From Neorhodopirellula lusitana (GTDB taxonomy: Bacteria > Planctomycetota > Planctomycetia > Pirellulales > Pirellulaceae): DNA of 64,000 nt. The notes below the pieces were generated by a model that was not told the origin of the DNA, searched no databases, and saw nothing but the letters and a program-made list of their open reading frames with translations. Of the stretch, positions 7,845 through 16,666 are shown in pieces. The stretch covers positions 248,001-312,000 of the forward strand of contig NZ_FXUG01000004.1 of the NCBI RefSeq assembly GCF_900182915.1, in the 5' to 3' direction. Numbering within the stretch: the first letter of the stretch is position 1; each line of letters opens with the position of its first letter. Position numbers and translations under genes: made by a program.

Positions 7845-8942
7845 CTACTCGGCCGACTTCGCGCCGGCCTGCATGTTGACGTGGGCGTGAGCCTTCGGGT
7901 CACGGTCGTGATGCCGCTGGTTAATGTGAATGTGCAACTCAGGATGGTTTCGGAAAACCCAATCCCATCCGGCATCGGTCACCGCAGAATCGTCCAAGTA
8001 CAACGACTCGAGGTGCGGCAAAGCACAGATCAGCTTCACACCTTCATCCGTGACCGGCACACCAATCAAGTGAAGCCCTCGCAAATTGGTCAGCTTGCTA
8101 ATCCGGCGACTGCAATCGTTCCCCAAATGCGGGGACCCCAATCGTAATTGCCGAAGCTTGGGTAGCTGTACAAGCGACTCGACTCCCTCTTTCGTCAAAC
8201 GACTGTGGGGCAGGTTCAACAGCCACAGCGTGTCACTGTTGAGCAGTGGCTTCAAACCGTCGTCCGAAATCGGCGACAATCGTAGACGCAAGTGCTCCAA
8301 GTCTGGCAACTGAGCGAGCACTGCAAGGCCCTCATCAGTCACCACACCCTGATCGGCCAACACCGCTTCGATTCGAGGGTAGTCAGACCAAGCGGGCTTA
8401 TCAAAGTTGGTCCGTTTCCCTGGCGGCCGCTCTTCTTTGTCCGCCTCCGCCTTCAGCGCCATCGCTTTGCCTTTCTCCTGAACCAGCATCTCGATCGGCA
8501 ACCGCTCCAACATTTTCTGGTCGACAGCGAAGTCGGGCAGATACAACCGAGTCTCCTCGCCCTCCACGATCTGCTTGATGATCTGGTCGAACTTAGAGGA
8601 GTCCGACAAGTCCTCTTGAATCGTTACGACCTCAGCGATCGGCTTCCGCCAGCGGTAAGCCACCACTGAAACGACCACCAGACCGATCATCCCGACTGCA
8701 AAAAAGACCTGACGCCGCCGCGTCGAAAGCACTCGCGAAAACAGCTTTGGCATTCGCTTGAACCTGGACGCTGGGACGCCACCGGTCGCGTCATCAGCAG
8801 ACGCATCGCCTGGATCACCGCCAGCCTCCTGTTCGCCCGCAGGCTCCAGGCTATCATCCGACTCCGGGCCTTCGTCGGCCATTGGTTCGGTGTTGGAAAC
8901 GACCTCGTCGAGGCTTTCGTCTTCAGGTTTAGATTCGGGCAT
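7845..8942 (-). CDS. Single-pass membrane protein with leucine-rich repeats
   Basis: A 365-residue protein. Residues 1-55 are strongly acidic and low-complexity (Glu/Asp/Pro/Ala). Basic residues 60-77 (FKRMPKLFSRVLSTRRR) precede one membrane helix at about 79-96. The C-terminal half consists of leucine-rich repeats of about 24 residues, for example LPDLEHLRLRLSPISDDGLKP, LPKLRQLRLGSPHLGNDC and LTNLRGLHLIGVPVTDEGVK. By the positive-inside rule the acidic tail is cytoplasmic and the repeats are extracytoplasmic. LRR arrays of this kind bind proteins or glycans; the ligand is unknown. It is the last gene of a minus-strand run that includes the 1160-residue protein, 247 bases upstream. That gap shows no recognisable signal. 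Confidence 0.75.
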   Translation of the reverse strand: MPESKPEDESLDEVVSNTEPMADEGPESDDSLEPAGEQEAGGDPGDASADDATGGVPASRFKRMPKLFSRVLSTRRRQVFFAVGMIGLVVVSVVAYRWRKPIAEVVTIQEDLSDSSKFDQIIKQIVEGEETRLYLPDFAVDQKMLERLPIEMLVQEKGKAMALKAEADKEERPPGKRTNFDKPAWSDYPRIEAVLADQGVVTDEGLAVLAQLPDLEHLRLRLSPISDDGLKPLLNSDTLWLLNLPHSRLTKEGVESLVQLPKLRQLRLGSPHLGNDCSRRISKLTNLRGLHLIGVPVTDEGVKLICALPHLESLYLDDSAVTDAGWDWVFRNHPELHIHINQRHHDRDPKAHAHVNMQAGAKSAE

Positions 8943-9189
8943 ATCAGTAGAATATTTCTAAGTACCAGGGCGTCGCAAAACGACGCCCCGGCACTTAGCG
9001 GATTTCGTTAGGAAATTGATCTGCCGAGACGATTGACCCAGTAACCTTCGCGGCAGGTTTCGCATTTCCATCGGATCGCGACGAAGATCGCCACAATCTG
9101 ATCAAGGAGCAATTCCCGCAAATTGACAACCCAACAACGAAACCCGTTTTGGATTCGGCTTCTCAGGTATCAATTCAAATCAACAGGTG

Positions 9190-12100
9190 TCAACGTTGTT
9201 TCGGATGATTCTGGAACCGATTTATTTGCTCATGAAGGTGCCACTGGCCAGGATCATCCAGCACACACCCCTTTTCAATTAACAGAGCCTGATCCTTCTG
9301 TCCCATTCGTGCCAGGATTTCAGCCAGTGTGTCTCGGTAAATAGCACTATCCGGCTCCATCCACACCGCTTTTCGCGACAATTCGAGAATCTCGGGCAAC
9401 TTGAAATCGTTCACCGCCGCAGACCAAGCGACGTTATTTGCTGTCATTGCATCGGTCGGAAAGCGAGCCAAATGGTCGGTCGCAGCTTGCTGGACATCCG
9501 CCAAAAAAAGATCCGCAATTTTCCCCAACCCCAACCGTCGCAACTCCGGCATGATGGACTCCCCAGTCGTGATGTCCATGGAATCAAATCGCTGAAGTTG
9601 TTCCACGAGTTTCACAATTGGCTTCGCGGCGTCCTGGTCTAGCTTCGCGGCATCCTGGTCCGATCCATTTCCCGCACCTTGCACTTGATCCGCGATCGGT
9701 ATTTCTTCACCGATTTGCATCGCGGCCGCTCTCTCCGCCAAGGCCACCTCCAATCGCTCCCGTGCAATCATTTGCGGATAGACCAGATAGAGTCGAGCAC
9801 GGTAGTCGAACGACGCCAGTGTCCCCGCAAACGCCAAATCGAACCAGTGAATCGCATCGCGGCGTAGGTCCCGCTCGTATTTCCCGACCTCTTCCGCCGC
9901 TCGGGTTTCGATCGCGGATTCGGTGTGCTCCACCTCGTGCTTGGTTGCCTCACTCGCGAACCTTTGGTAACTGCGAGTGATGTCCAGCAATGACTGCGTT
10001 TCATCCGAATTGATTGCCGTCATCATCAACAGTGACTGATAGGTCGAATGAGCGTCCTCCCATTGCCCCAGGTCCGCCAATAGGTCAGCGATGCTTTGTC
10101 GCAAGTCCGTTGACGGGGTACAGGCCATCGCTCGCAAATCATCTAACAGACGCCCCGCCGTGTTCGTATCACCCCGATCTCTCGCCAGACGTACCTGCCC
10201 AGCCACCGCGACCACGCCGGATGACACGTCGTCGGTGTAACGCGAGTCCACATCACTTTGAGGCGACGACACAATCTGCCAAATCGTTTCGTAGGCGGCA
10301 TCAAGCGACTCGTCGGACGCCGACCGGTCGCTTAAACGATAGTCCTGAGCAAGAGCCAGAATCGATTCCACGTTCCCGGTAGCCGCCAGGCTACGAAGAA
10401 TCGGCTCAGCCAGATCACGCCGCCCGTACGCTAAAAACAGATCGCTCCAAACACGATTCAGTGGCTGTAAAAACGCCACAAGTTGCGGGTCACTCGCAAC
10501 CGCTTTTCGCAGGGTTCCGTCTCGTAACTGCTGGTAGAGAATGGGAATCCAGTCCCCATGAGTTTGCCGGTCAACCACTTCCGCTCTGGCAAGCTCACAC
10601 GCGATTTTGAACGATTCACGTGGCGAAATATCGGGGTCGTGCAAATTCACCATCGCCGACAAGATCATCAAGACTTGATAGTCTTCCACGATCGTCAGAC
10701 GAGCGACCAAGCTCTGGCTCACCAACGTCGGCTCTTCTTCCCAATCCCGGAACGCAAGTTCAAACATCCAGTCCGTTTTGTTGGTCATCAACAACGTCAA
10801 CAGCACGTAATCACGAACCAGGTAAGTCCCCGCACGGCTGCCGCGTTTGCATGACAAACCTTCCTGCGAAAGCTTGTCGGCGATTCGCCAAGCCGCATCG
10901 TCGCGCCCAACGGATAACAACAGTCGGACTAACGCAAACAAAGATTCCACCTTAGGATCAACGCCTGACGGAACACGCATCGTAGCTCGACTCGCGACAT
11001 CGAGGTCGTCAGATGACATTTCATCAAACAGCTGACGCTGCCGCCGCACGGCATCATCGATCCAGGATTCCAGCTGAGTATCAATTAGCCCGGCATCAAA
11101 CCCCACCAGCTTGATCGCATCGTTCCAACGTGACGCAGACGACGCGATCAATGCCGCGTCAGCCGGATCAATCTCGCCCACCCAGGCAAGCGTCTCATCA
11201 ACGTAACCATGAATCAACAAGGTTCGCCAAGCAAGCTTCTGGACGTCATCGGGCAGGGCAGCATCACCCGACTTCTCATTCAGCGATGGATCGCCTGAGT
11301 CTTCCGCATCGAAATTGTCTTCAGCTCGCTCCTCCTCACCCAACTCGCCAGCACTGCCATCGCCAGCACCATCATCACTTAAATCGTTGACATCATCGAC
11401 ACCTTCAAACGCCAATCCATTCACGGCCAGTTCAACTAGCTCTGTGTCGTCCGCACGCGATGCACCAATCAATACATCCGACCAATGCCGCAGTTCGCTA
11501 GCACGCAAACCCAAGACCGAGCTTTCAGGTTTCGCCCACGCCGGCAGGGCATCGGCATCCGCCGAATTGTTTTTCGCACTCAATCGACTTGCTCGAAGTT
11601 GTTTCGCCACAACTGCCGATTCATCCGCCATGGCTTGCCAGTCGGACTGCAGCATGCGAACAACACGAACCAGTGAATTCGGACGCGACGGTGTCACCTC
11701 ACTCGCCAGCCCAAGCAACCCTGTACCACCGTCCGCTTCCAACTTCGTCAACTCGTCAGCCCGCTTGGCTTCCGCGATCGCCAACTCGTATTCTCCGTCC
11801 AACAAGTTCAACAAACACTTTGTTTCAGCGGCTTTAGCCGGATCCCACGCGTCCCAGTTGGGCAGTGGCAACTCCTGACCCGATTCGCCCAGCACGTAAG
11901 CCGCCCAATCACGCCGACACACCACGGTTTCTTTCGTTGTCGCGGCCAAATCCAAAAACCGCAGCAAATCCATCTGCCGCTCCAACTGGATCGCACGGCG
12001 TGCATAGACAGGAAACCTCAGATCCAAAGTCATGGCAACGCGATTGGCAATCGCCTCAAATTCCAGCGTCCCTTCGGCTTCCTGCATTGCGATCGTCGCC

Positions 12101-12672
12101 GAAGCAAAGTCCGCCGACTCCAGCAATAGCTCAATCGCTTCGACCGGCATTAGCAGAGCCAACGATTGACTCAGACTTGGATCCGTGTCAGCCAAAATCC
12201 CACGTCGCCAACGATCAACTACCCATCGAGCTCGCTCCGCCGTTTCCAACTCGCTACTGCGAAGTGCTTTCAATACCAGCGGTCGATATTGGTCGCGGTT
12301 CTGCCATAGCTCAATAGTCGACCGACCGCGAATTGAAAACTCGGTATCCCCCAACGTCCCCGGCCCCACTTTGGATCCTTCGGCACGTTGGCTCCCTCGT
12401 TGCGGCTTGCCTCGCCCGGCAAGCTCATCACTCACAATTAAATCGCCGCTGCTACCCGAAGCTGCACCAGAGACCTGCATCGCCAGATCAGTCTTGGGTG
12501 ACACCGCTGATGGATTCCCCGGCCGAACTTCCGCAGCCTCAACTCGGGCAAGGATCGCCATGGGAATCACGACCGCCGCCAAAATGCAGGCGATCGAGCC
12601 AATTCTCTGATTCGCGATTCGCTTTCGGACCGAACCAGCCGTCATTCGGAAGTTCGTAAGTGGGATCGTCAT
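9190..12672 (-). CDS. Large exported or membrane-anchored TPR-like protein
   Basis: 1160 residues. A hydrophobic segment near residues 24-45 (IGSIACILAAVVIPMAILA) serves as signal peptide or anchor. The rest is almost wholly helical with irregular tetratricopeptide-type pairs. The clearest are at the C-terminus: FPTDAMTANNVAWSAA, then LELSRKAVWMEPDSAIYRDT and LAEILARMGQKDQAL, which is a canonical TPR pattern. Residues about 425-475 are an acidic insertion rich in Asp/Glu/Gly. No enzymatic motif is seen. It follows the lipoprotein gene with a 98-base gap and probably belongs to the same transcript, which starts at the phosphofructokinase gene. TPR arrays scaffold protein complexes, so a periplasmic scaffold is plausible, but there is no direct evidence for a partner. 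Confidence 0.75.
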   Translation of the reverse strand: MTIPLTNFRMTAGSVRKRIANQRIGSIACILAAVVIPMAILARVEAAEVRPGNPSAVSPKTDLAMQVSGAASGSSGDLIVSDELAGRGKPQRGSQRAEGSKVGPGTLGDTEFSIRGRSTIELWQNRDQYRPLVLKALRSSELETAERARWVVDRWRRGILADTDPSLSQSLALLMPVEAIELLLESADFASATIAMQEAEGTLEFEAIANRVAMTLDLRFPVYARRAIQLERQMDLLRFLDLAATTKETVVCRRDWAAYVLGESGQELPLPNWDAWDPAKAAETKCLLNLLDGEYELAIAEAKRADELTKLEADGGTGLLGLASEVTPSRPNSLVRVVRMLQSDWQAMADESAVVAKQLRASRLSAKNNSADADALPAWAKPESSVLGLRASELRHWSDVLIGASRADDTELVELAVNGLAFEGVDDVNDLSDDGAGDGSAGELGEEERAEDNFDAEDSGDPSLNEKSGDAALPDDVQKLAWRTLLIHGYVDETLAWVGEIDPADAALIASSASRWNDAIKLVGFDAGLIDTQLESWIDDAVRRQRQLFDEMSSDDLDVASRATMRVPSGVDPKVESLFALVRLLLSVGRDDAAWRIADKLSQEGLSCKRGSRAGTYLVRDYVLLTLLMTNKTDWMFELAFRDWEEEPTLVSQSLVARLTIVEDYQVLMILSAMVNLHDPDISPRESFKIACELARAEVVDRQTHGDWIPILYQQLRDGTLRKAVASDPQLVAFLQPLNRVWSDLFLAYGRRDLAEPILRSLAATGNVESILALAQDYRLSDRSASDESLDAAYETIWQIVSSPQSDVDSRYTDDVSSGVVAVAGQVRLARDRGDTNTAGRLLDDLRAMACTPSTDLRQSIADLLADLGQWEDAHSTYQSLLMMTAINSDETQSLLDITRSYQRFASEATKHEVEHTESAIETRAAEEVGKYERDLRRDAIHWFDLAFAGTLASFDYRARLYLVYPQMIARERLEVALAERAAAMQIGEEIPIADQVQGAGNGSDQDAAKLDQDAAKPIVKLVEQLQRFDSMDITTGESIMPELRRLGLGKIADLFLADVQQAATDHLARFPTDAMTANNVAWSAAVNDFKLPEILELSRKAVWMEPDSAIYRDTLAEILARMGQKDQALLIEKGCVLDDPGQWHLHEQINRFQNHPKQR

Positions 12673-12770
12673 AATGTCACTAAAAACGAGGCACCGATAA
12701 CGGAATACACCAACGCAGAGTCATTCGCTTGACGGCCGAGGCCATCGGAACGAACGACAATCGTCTCGAC

Positions 12771-14012
12771 TCACTCGGAACTCATGCGTTTCAACCGGGT
12801 TTGATATTCCTGCAAACCATGCAACGCGTGATAGAGCACACCACACTCCAAATCAATGTCGCGGCAAGCGTCCAACAGGTCACAAATCCGAGTAACCGAA
12901 CGACGCACCCAGGCAGATTGAAGGGTTTCGTCGTCAGCGGCGAGTGAGACAAATTCTAACACATGTCCAGTCGTGCCGAGTTGTTCAGATAAATCTCGCG
13001 CCCATCCGGGACGATGCAAATAGGCCAGCGAATACGAGCCATCTGGATTCTGATTCATCCTCGCGTCTTCAATCGAGGCGGCGATTTGCTGCTCCGCCAT
13101 CTGCCACACACCGTTGATCGGCTTCCCTTCGGAACGCCGTTTGGCGAGCGCCATCGCGATCGCATTGAGACGATGCGTGCCACCACAAACGCTGTCCGCG
13201 ATGGACTGATTCAGTTCCACTTCCAACAGCAAATCGACCGAATAGTCGTTCCCGTCTCGAGCGGTCCACACATGATCGGTGTCTCGGAACGCCAGTAAGC
13301 CAATCAGCGTCCAGCTGAATTCTTCTTCCAAATTCAACGGGATATCAAATTCCGTTTGACGAACCACGTCATCCACTTGGAACTTCCGCCCACGGACCAC
13401 GACCGGATCACTGGGCGTCAAATTGGACTGAGCCAAGATTGCCAGCCATTGATCACGGTGCCCCTGGCCAGTCTTCGTGCTGGGTGCAAATTCAAACCGC
13501 ACGCCCGTCGTCGAACCAACGACAGCACCGTTGGATCCACCAGTCTGGGCCGGCAACGGATCGCCGATGGAAGGTTCGAAACCTTCCAGTGGTCCGCCTT
13601 CCAAAAGGTAGTCCACGGCAGGCTGAACTCCCGCCGGAGTTTCCACTTCGAATGCTTTCCCGTAGGCCAGGATGCCATGCAATACTTGCCAAGCACCCTG
13701 TTGAGTCACATCCAGCCGGCGACCATCAAGGTTTTCCCGCAAGATGCGGTCCACTCGATTCGATAACTGATCCCCGGAAACGGGACTCGACTCACCGTGT
13801 GCCTCGAATTGTCCCGGCTTCGCGAGTCCCGCCGGCGACATTTCCAATGAAGAAAGACCGGATGTAGGACACCCCGACAACGACAAACTCGATGTCACGA
13901 GAGAGAGCATCCACGCGATTCGAAACCCTCGCGACCAGTCTCTCGATGACCTAGTTATCAATGCAGGTTTCCAGGAAACGAGCGAGCTTGTGGAAATCAG
14001 AATTCTGTTCAA
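12771..14012 (-). CDS. Lipoprotein of unknown function overlapping the pfp stop codon
   Basis: Conserved-looking protein with a lipobox SLSLSGC about 48 residues from the longest start. That ATG (14012) overlaps the end of the phosphofructokinase frame by 62 bases. A TTG at 13961, with GGAA upstream, would give a normal lipoprotein signal (charged SRDWSRGFR, then hydrophobic AWMLSLVTSSLSLSGC). The ATG at 13910 would leave no basic residues before the hydrophobic core. I keep the longest frame but think 13961 at least as likely. The mature part contains QGAWQVLHGILAYGKAF and SVCGGTHRLNAIAMALAKRR, alpha-helical segments with conserved-looking Cys/His/Gly, and reads like a helical-toroid domain. 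I cannot assign a reaction. The overlap implies co-translation with pfp. Confidence 0.7.
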   Translation of the reverse strand: MNRILISTSSLVSWKPALITRSSRDWSRGFRIAWMLSLVTSSLSLSGCPTSGLSSLEMSPAGLAKPGQFEAHGESSPVSGDQLSNRVDRILRENLDGRRLDVTQQGAWQVLHGILAYGKAFEVETPAGVQPAVDYLLEGGPLEGFEPSIGDPLPAQTGGSNGAVVGSTTGVRFEFAPSTKTGQGHRDQWLAILAQSNLTPSDPVVVRGRKFQVDDVVRQTEFDIPLNLEEEFSWTLIGLLAFRDTDHVWTARDGNDYSVDLLLEVELNQSIADSVCGGTHRLNAIAMALAKRRSEGKPINGVWQMAEQQIAASIEDARMNQNPDGSYSLAYLHRPGWARDLSEQLGTTGHVLEFVSLAADDETLQSAWVRRSVTRICDLLDACRDIDLECGVLYHALHGLQEYQTRLKRMSSE

Positions 14013-15240
14013 TGAAGCGAACCTTGGTCACCAACGTTTGTGGGTCAACAAGTTCCTCAAAAGGCACGAAGTGCAGATCGAACTGACCGGACACCGAAAC
14101 CATGACGCCGTTCAACTTCTCTTCCACAAGCGCCCGGTACGCACCCACGCCCAGCTGTGATCCAAGCATGACGTCGTAAGCCTGCGGTGGAGCACAACGC
14201 GATTCGTAACCGAGTTGGAGTCCATTCACCTTGCGAGTCCGACCGGTGCGTTCGGTATAACGTTCCGCAATCAGTCCGGAAATCAACGACGACAGATTGA
14301 TAGACGAAATGTTGATATGGCCATGATCATCGCGACTAACGCCTTCGAGATACTTCGCTGGCAAGAACTCGGCCATGCCTTCGGCAATCACGATCGTTCC
14401 GTATTGGCGACCTTCCCGTTCGCGAGCGAGCATCATGTCAACCATTCGGTCAATCACTCGATCGACCGCCATCACCTTGCGGGTCTCATTCGTGTCCGCG
14501 TTGACCACTTCTTCATCGGCAAGCGCACCCGTGATATCTTCGACGCTCAACACCATGCTGGCCTCACCCGCAATCGCAGCACCGTAGGCAAGCCAACCCG
14601 CACTGCGGCCCATCGCTTCGCACAAGAAGTACGCACGACCGGCAGCGGCATCAAAGTTCAGGTTGCGAATTTCTTCAGCCAACGTTTCAACGGCGGTAAA
14701 GAAACCGAACGTGAAATCGATACCGGAATAATCGTTGTCGATCGTCTTAGGCAAGTGAATCACAGGGAACCGACGAGCATCGCCCGGCAAATTGTCCTGG
14801 AACATCTTCAGCTTGTTGGCAGTCTTCAGCGTGTCGTCACCACCGATCGAGATCAACGCGTCCACTTCCAGCGAGCAAAGCCCTTCGTAAACACGACGAA
14901 GGGGAGCAACCAACTCTGGATCCTTCAGATGCTCGGGAGCACTGACGTGTTTGCCAGGATTGGTACGCGCGGTGCCAATCATGATCCCACGGCTGCTGCG
15001 TGCATGCGTCAGCGTGTCGTGGGTGAACCGAATGTAGTCGTCACCTTCACGCAACGGTCCGGCAGCGGTGTATTCAGCCAAACGGCTGTAACCATGCTTG
15101 ATTCCGAAGACCTGAGCACCTTCCTCAAGAAACGAGAATGCAGCCGTGCTGATCACCGCATTGGCAGCCGGGGCAGGGCCACCTGCAAACAAAATGGCAA
15201 CGCGTTTGATGTCCAAGTTGTGATGAGCCAGATCTGCCAC
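13951..15240 (-). CDS. pfp: 6-phosphofructokinase, predicted pyrophosphate-dependent
   Basis: Phosphorylates fructose 6-phosphate to the 1,6-bisphosphate in glycolysis, or works in reverse in the PPi-dependent form. 429 residues. The phosphoryl-donor site reads GGDDT at 133-137, and the catalytic patch reads PKTIDND at 164-170. In ATP-dependent enzymes these positions are normally Gly (GGDGS and PGTIDND); Asp at the first and Lys at the second are the accepted signature of PPi specificity. Substrate patch CEAMGRSAGWLAYGAA and the C-terminal GYESRCAPP are present. The start is GTG, with only a weak GAAG upstream, but no ATG lies before conserved sequence. It heads a minus-strand run with the overlapping lipoprotein and the TPR protein. 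A PPi-PFK fits known planctomycete gene sets. Confidence 0.9.
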   Translation of the reverse strand: MADLAHHNLDIKRVAILFAGGPAPAANAVISTAAFSFLEEGAQVFGIKHGYSRLAEYTAAGPLREGDDYIRFTHDTLTHARSSRGIMIGTARTNPGKHVSAPEHLKDPELVAPLRRVYEGLCSLEVDALISIGGDDTLKTANKLKMFQDNLPGDARRFPVIHLPKTIDNDYSGIDFTFGFFTAVETLAEEIRNLNFDAAAGRAYFLCEAMGRSAGWLAYGAAIAGEASMVLSVEDITGALADEEVVNADTNETRKVMAVDRVIDRMVDMMLAREREGRQYGTIVIAEGMAEFLPAKYLEGVSRDDHGHINISSINLSSLISGLIAERYTERTGRTRKVNGLQLGYESRCAPPQAYDVMLGSQLGVGAYRALVEEKLNGVMVSVSGQFDLHFVPFEELVDPQTLVTKVRFIEQNSDFHKLARFLETCIDN

Positions 15241-15444
15241 GGTGCACTTCGAATAAAAAGGGGGGAAGTTGTGATTTCGATGGTGAGCCGCTCATTCTAA
15301 GCAAATGCAGCACTACGCCAAGGTAGCCGATTTGACGACATCACGGATCAATTCAAAATCCACTGTTTCGGAACGCTACCCCATTTGCCGTAACTGTCTT
15401 TTCCTGCCAACGCCTCGATTAAAAACCTACCGGCATTCAAACAT

Positions 15445-16458
15445 TCACAGATTCTTCAGGTAGTTCACGCTCTGTACCAGCTCATTGACGGCGGTCGCGG
15501 CCGGCATTTCTGGACGCCCCACCACGAAGGGGCCTCGATACGGAATATCCTCGAGCTGTCCCAGCAAGGACGGGAAATCCGCCGTGCCTTGCCCCACGGG
15601 AACCGCCACACCACGTCCGGCCGACAAATCCACGACGCCATCCACCGCGTTAACGATCCGAATTCGGTCGCCAAGGGCAGCGATCGCATCCGAGACACTG
15701 TGACGATTGATGATCAACTGCCCCGGATTGAGGGCAACCGCGATGTACGACTCTGCACTGGTGTCGATTAGCTTCGCCAAATACTCCCCAGGTTCCGTGC
15801 CCGTTTCGGCAGCAAAAAACGCACCCACACGTGCTCCAAATCGCCCGAGATCCTCCAGGACCGAACGCATCGTATCCCATCGAGGATCGACCGCCTCAGC
15901 CCCCCCTGAACGACTGCCTCCTCGCGGCCCCGCGCCATTGGTTCCGGTGTCCACTGCCCCCGACGCACCCAATCCAGAAGCGCGAGCCATCGAACTCGCC
16001 CAAGCAGCAGCCTGTTCCATACTCAGGCCCTCCGGTGGCATTTCCCCCACCACCATCGGTGACGATCCGGACGCCGAACCACTCGACTGGGTCGATTGAG
16101 GTGGCTTGGGAACGGGCCCGATCTGGTTCACCACCAAAGGTGCGCCTAGCCGATAAGCGGTTCGCATTGCTTGCTTTGTGGCGTCAATTCGCCGATCCAG
16201 ATCTTCTACTCGATCAAAGCCATGCAGGGTCGGAAAGCGAATCGATGCAACTTGCAAACTCAGATCATCCAGAATTTTCCGCAAGGTTCGCACGCCCGTG
16301 TCCGATAATTCAGATACGTCGATGAGTCCCCGTCCGCAGATTTCCACGCTGCTCGCCCCCATGGCGCGAGCCTGAGAGAGAGCACGGCGTAAGGACGCAG
16401 CATTGGGGCGGACGCCGGGAATCGAATCGAGTCGCACGGCGATACTGATTTCAGCCAT
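15445..16458 (-). CDS. Xylose-isomerase-like TIM-barrel protein with a Gly/Ser-rich insertion
   Basis: 337 residues of the sugar phosphate isomerase/epimerase (AP endonuclease family 2) fold. The N-terminus has MAEISIAVRLDSIPG, SSVEICGRGLID (strand with Glu) and RIDATKQAMRTAYRLGAPLVV. The second half has VGAFFAAETGTEPGEY (metal-site strand), YIAVALNPGQLIINRH and YRGPFVVGRPEMPAATAV at the barrel end. Between them, residues about 120-190 are a Ser/Gly/Ala-rich low-complexity segment not expected in the barrel. Members isomerise sugars or keto-acids or cleave DNA; the substrate cannot be read here. It stands divergent from the large secreted protein, with 208 bases between the chosen starts. Confidence 0.75.
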   Translation of the reverse strand: MAEISIAVRLDSIPGVRPNAASLRRALSQARAMGASSVEICGRGLIDVSELSDTGVRTLRKILDDLSLQVASIRFPTLHGFDRVEDLDRRIDATKQAMRTAYRLGAPLVVNQIGPVPKPPQSTQSSGSASGSSPMVVGEMPPEGLSMEQAAAWASSMARASGLGASGAVDTGTNGAGPRGGSRSGGAEAVDPRWDTMRSVLEDLGRFGARVGAFFAAETGTEPGEYLAKLIDTSAESYIAVALNPGQLIINRHSVSDAIAALGDRIRIVNAVDGVVDLSAGRGVAVPVGQGTADFPSLLGQLEDIPYRGPFVVGRPEMPAATAVNELVQSVNYLKNL

Positions 16459-16666
16459 TGTTTCATTCCTATTCGAACGATGGATGGGACGTTTGACGAA
16501 CGTCTTGGTAAGTCCATCGCAAGACCTTCACGTTCGAGCCACCATGTTTCCGAGTTTCCACGAACGCAGCAAGTGGCCTGAATCGGGAAACGACGGTTCA
16601 ACAACCGGAACCGCCTGGTGGTCTCGGAAAGCCCACGTGATCTCGCGATCGCGTCGTCAAACGCCA

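Noticed and set aside
14215-15300. 361-codon frame on the plus strand opposite pfp
   Set aside because: It is antisense to a gene with clear family motifs, has no ribosome site, and its composition is that of a mirrored coding strand.
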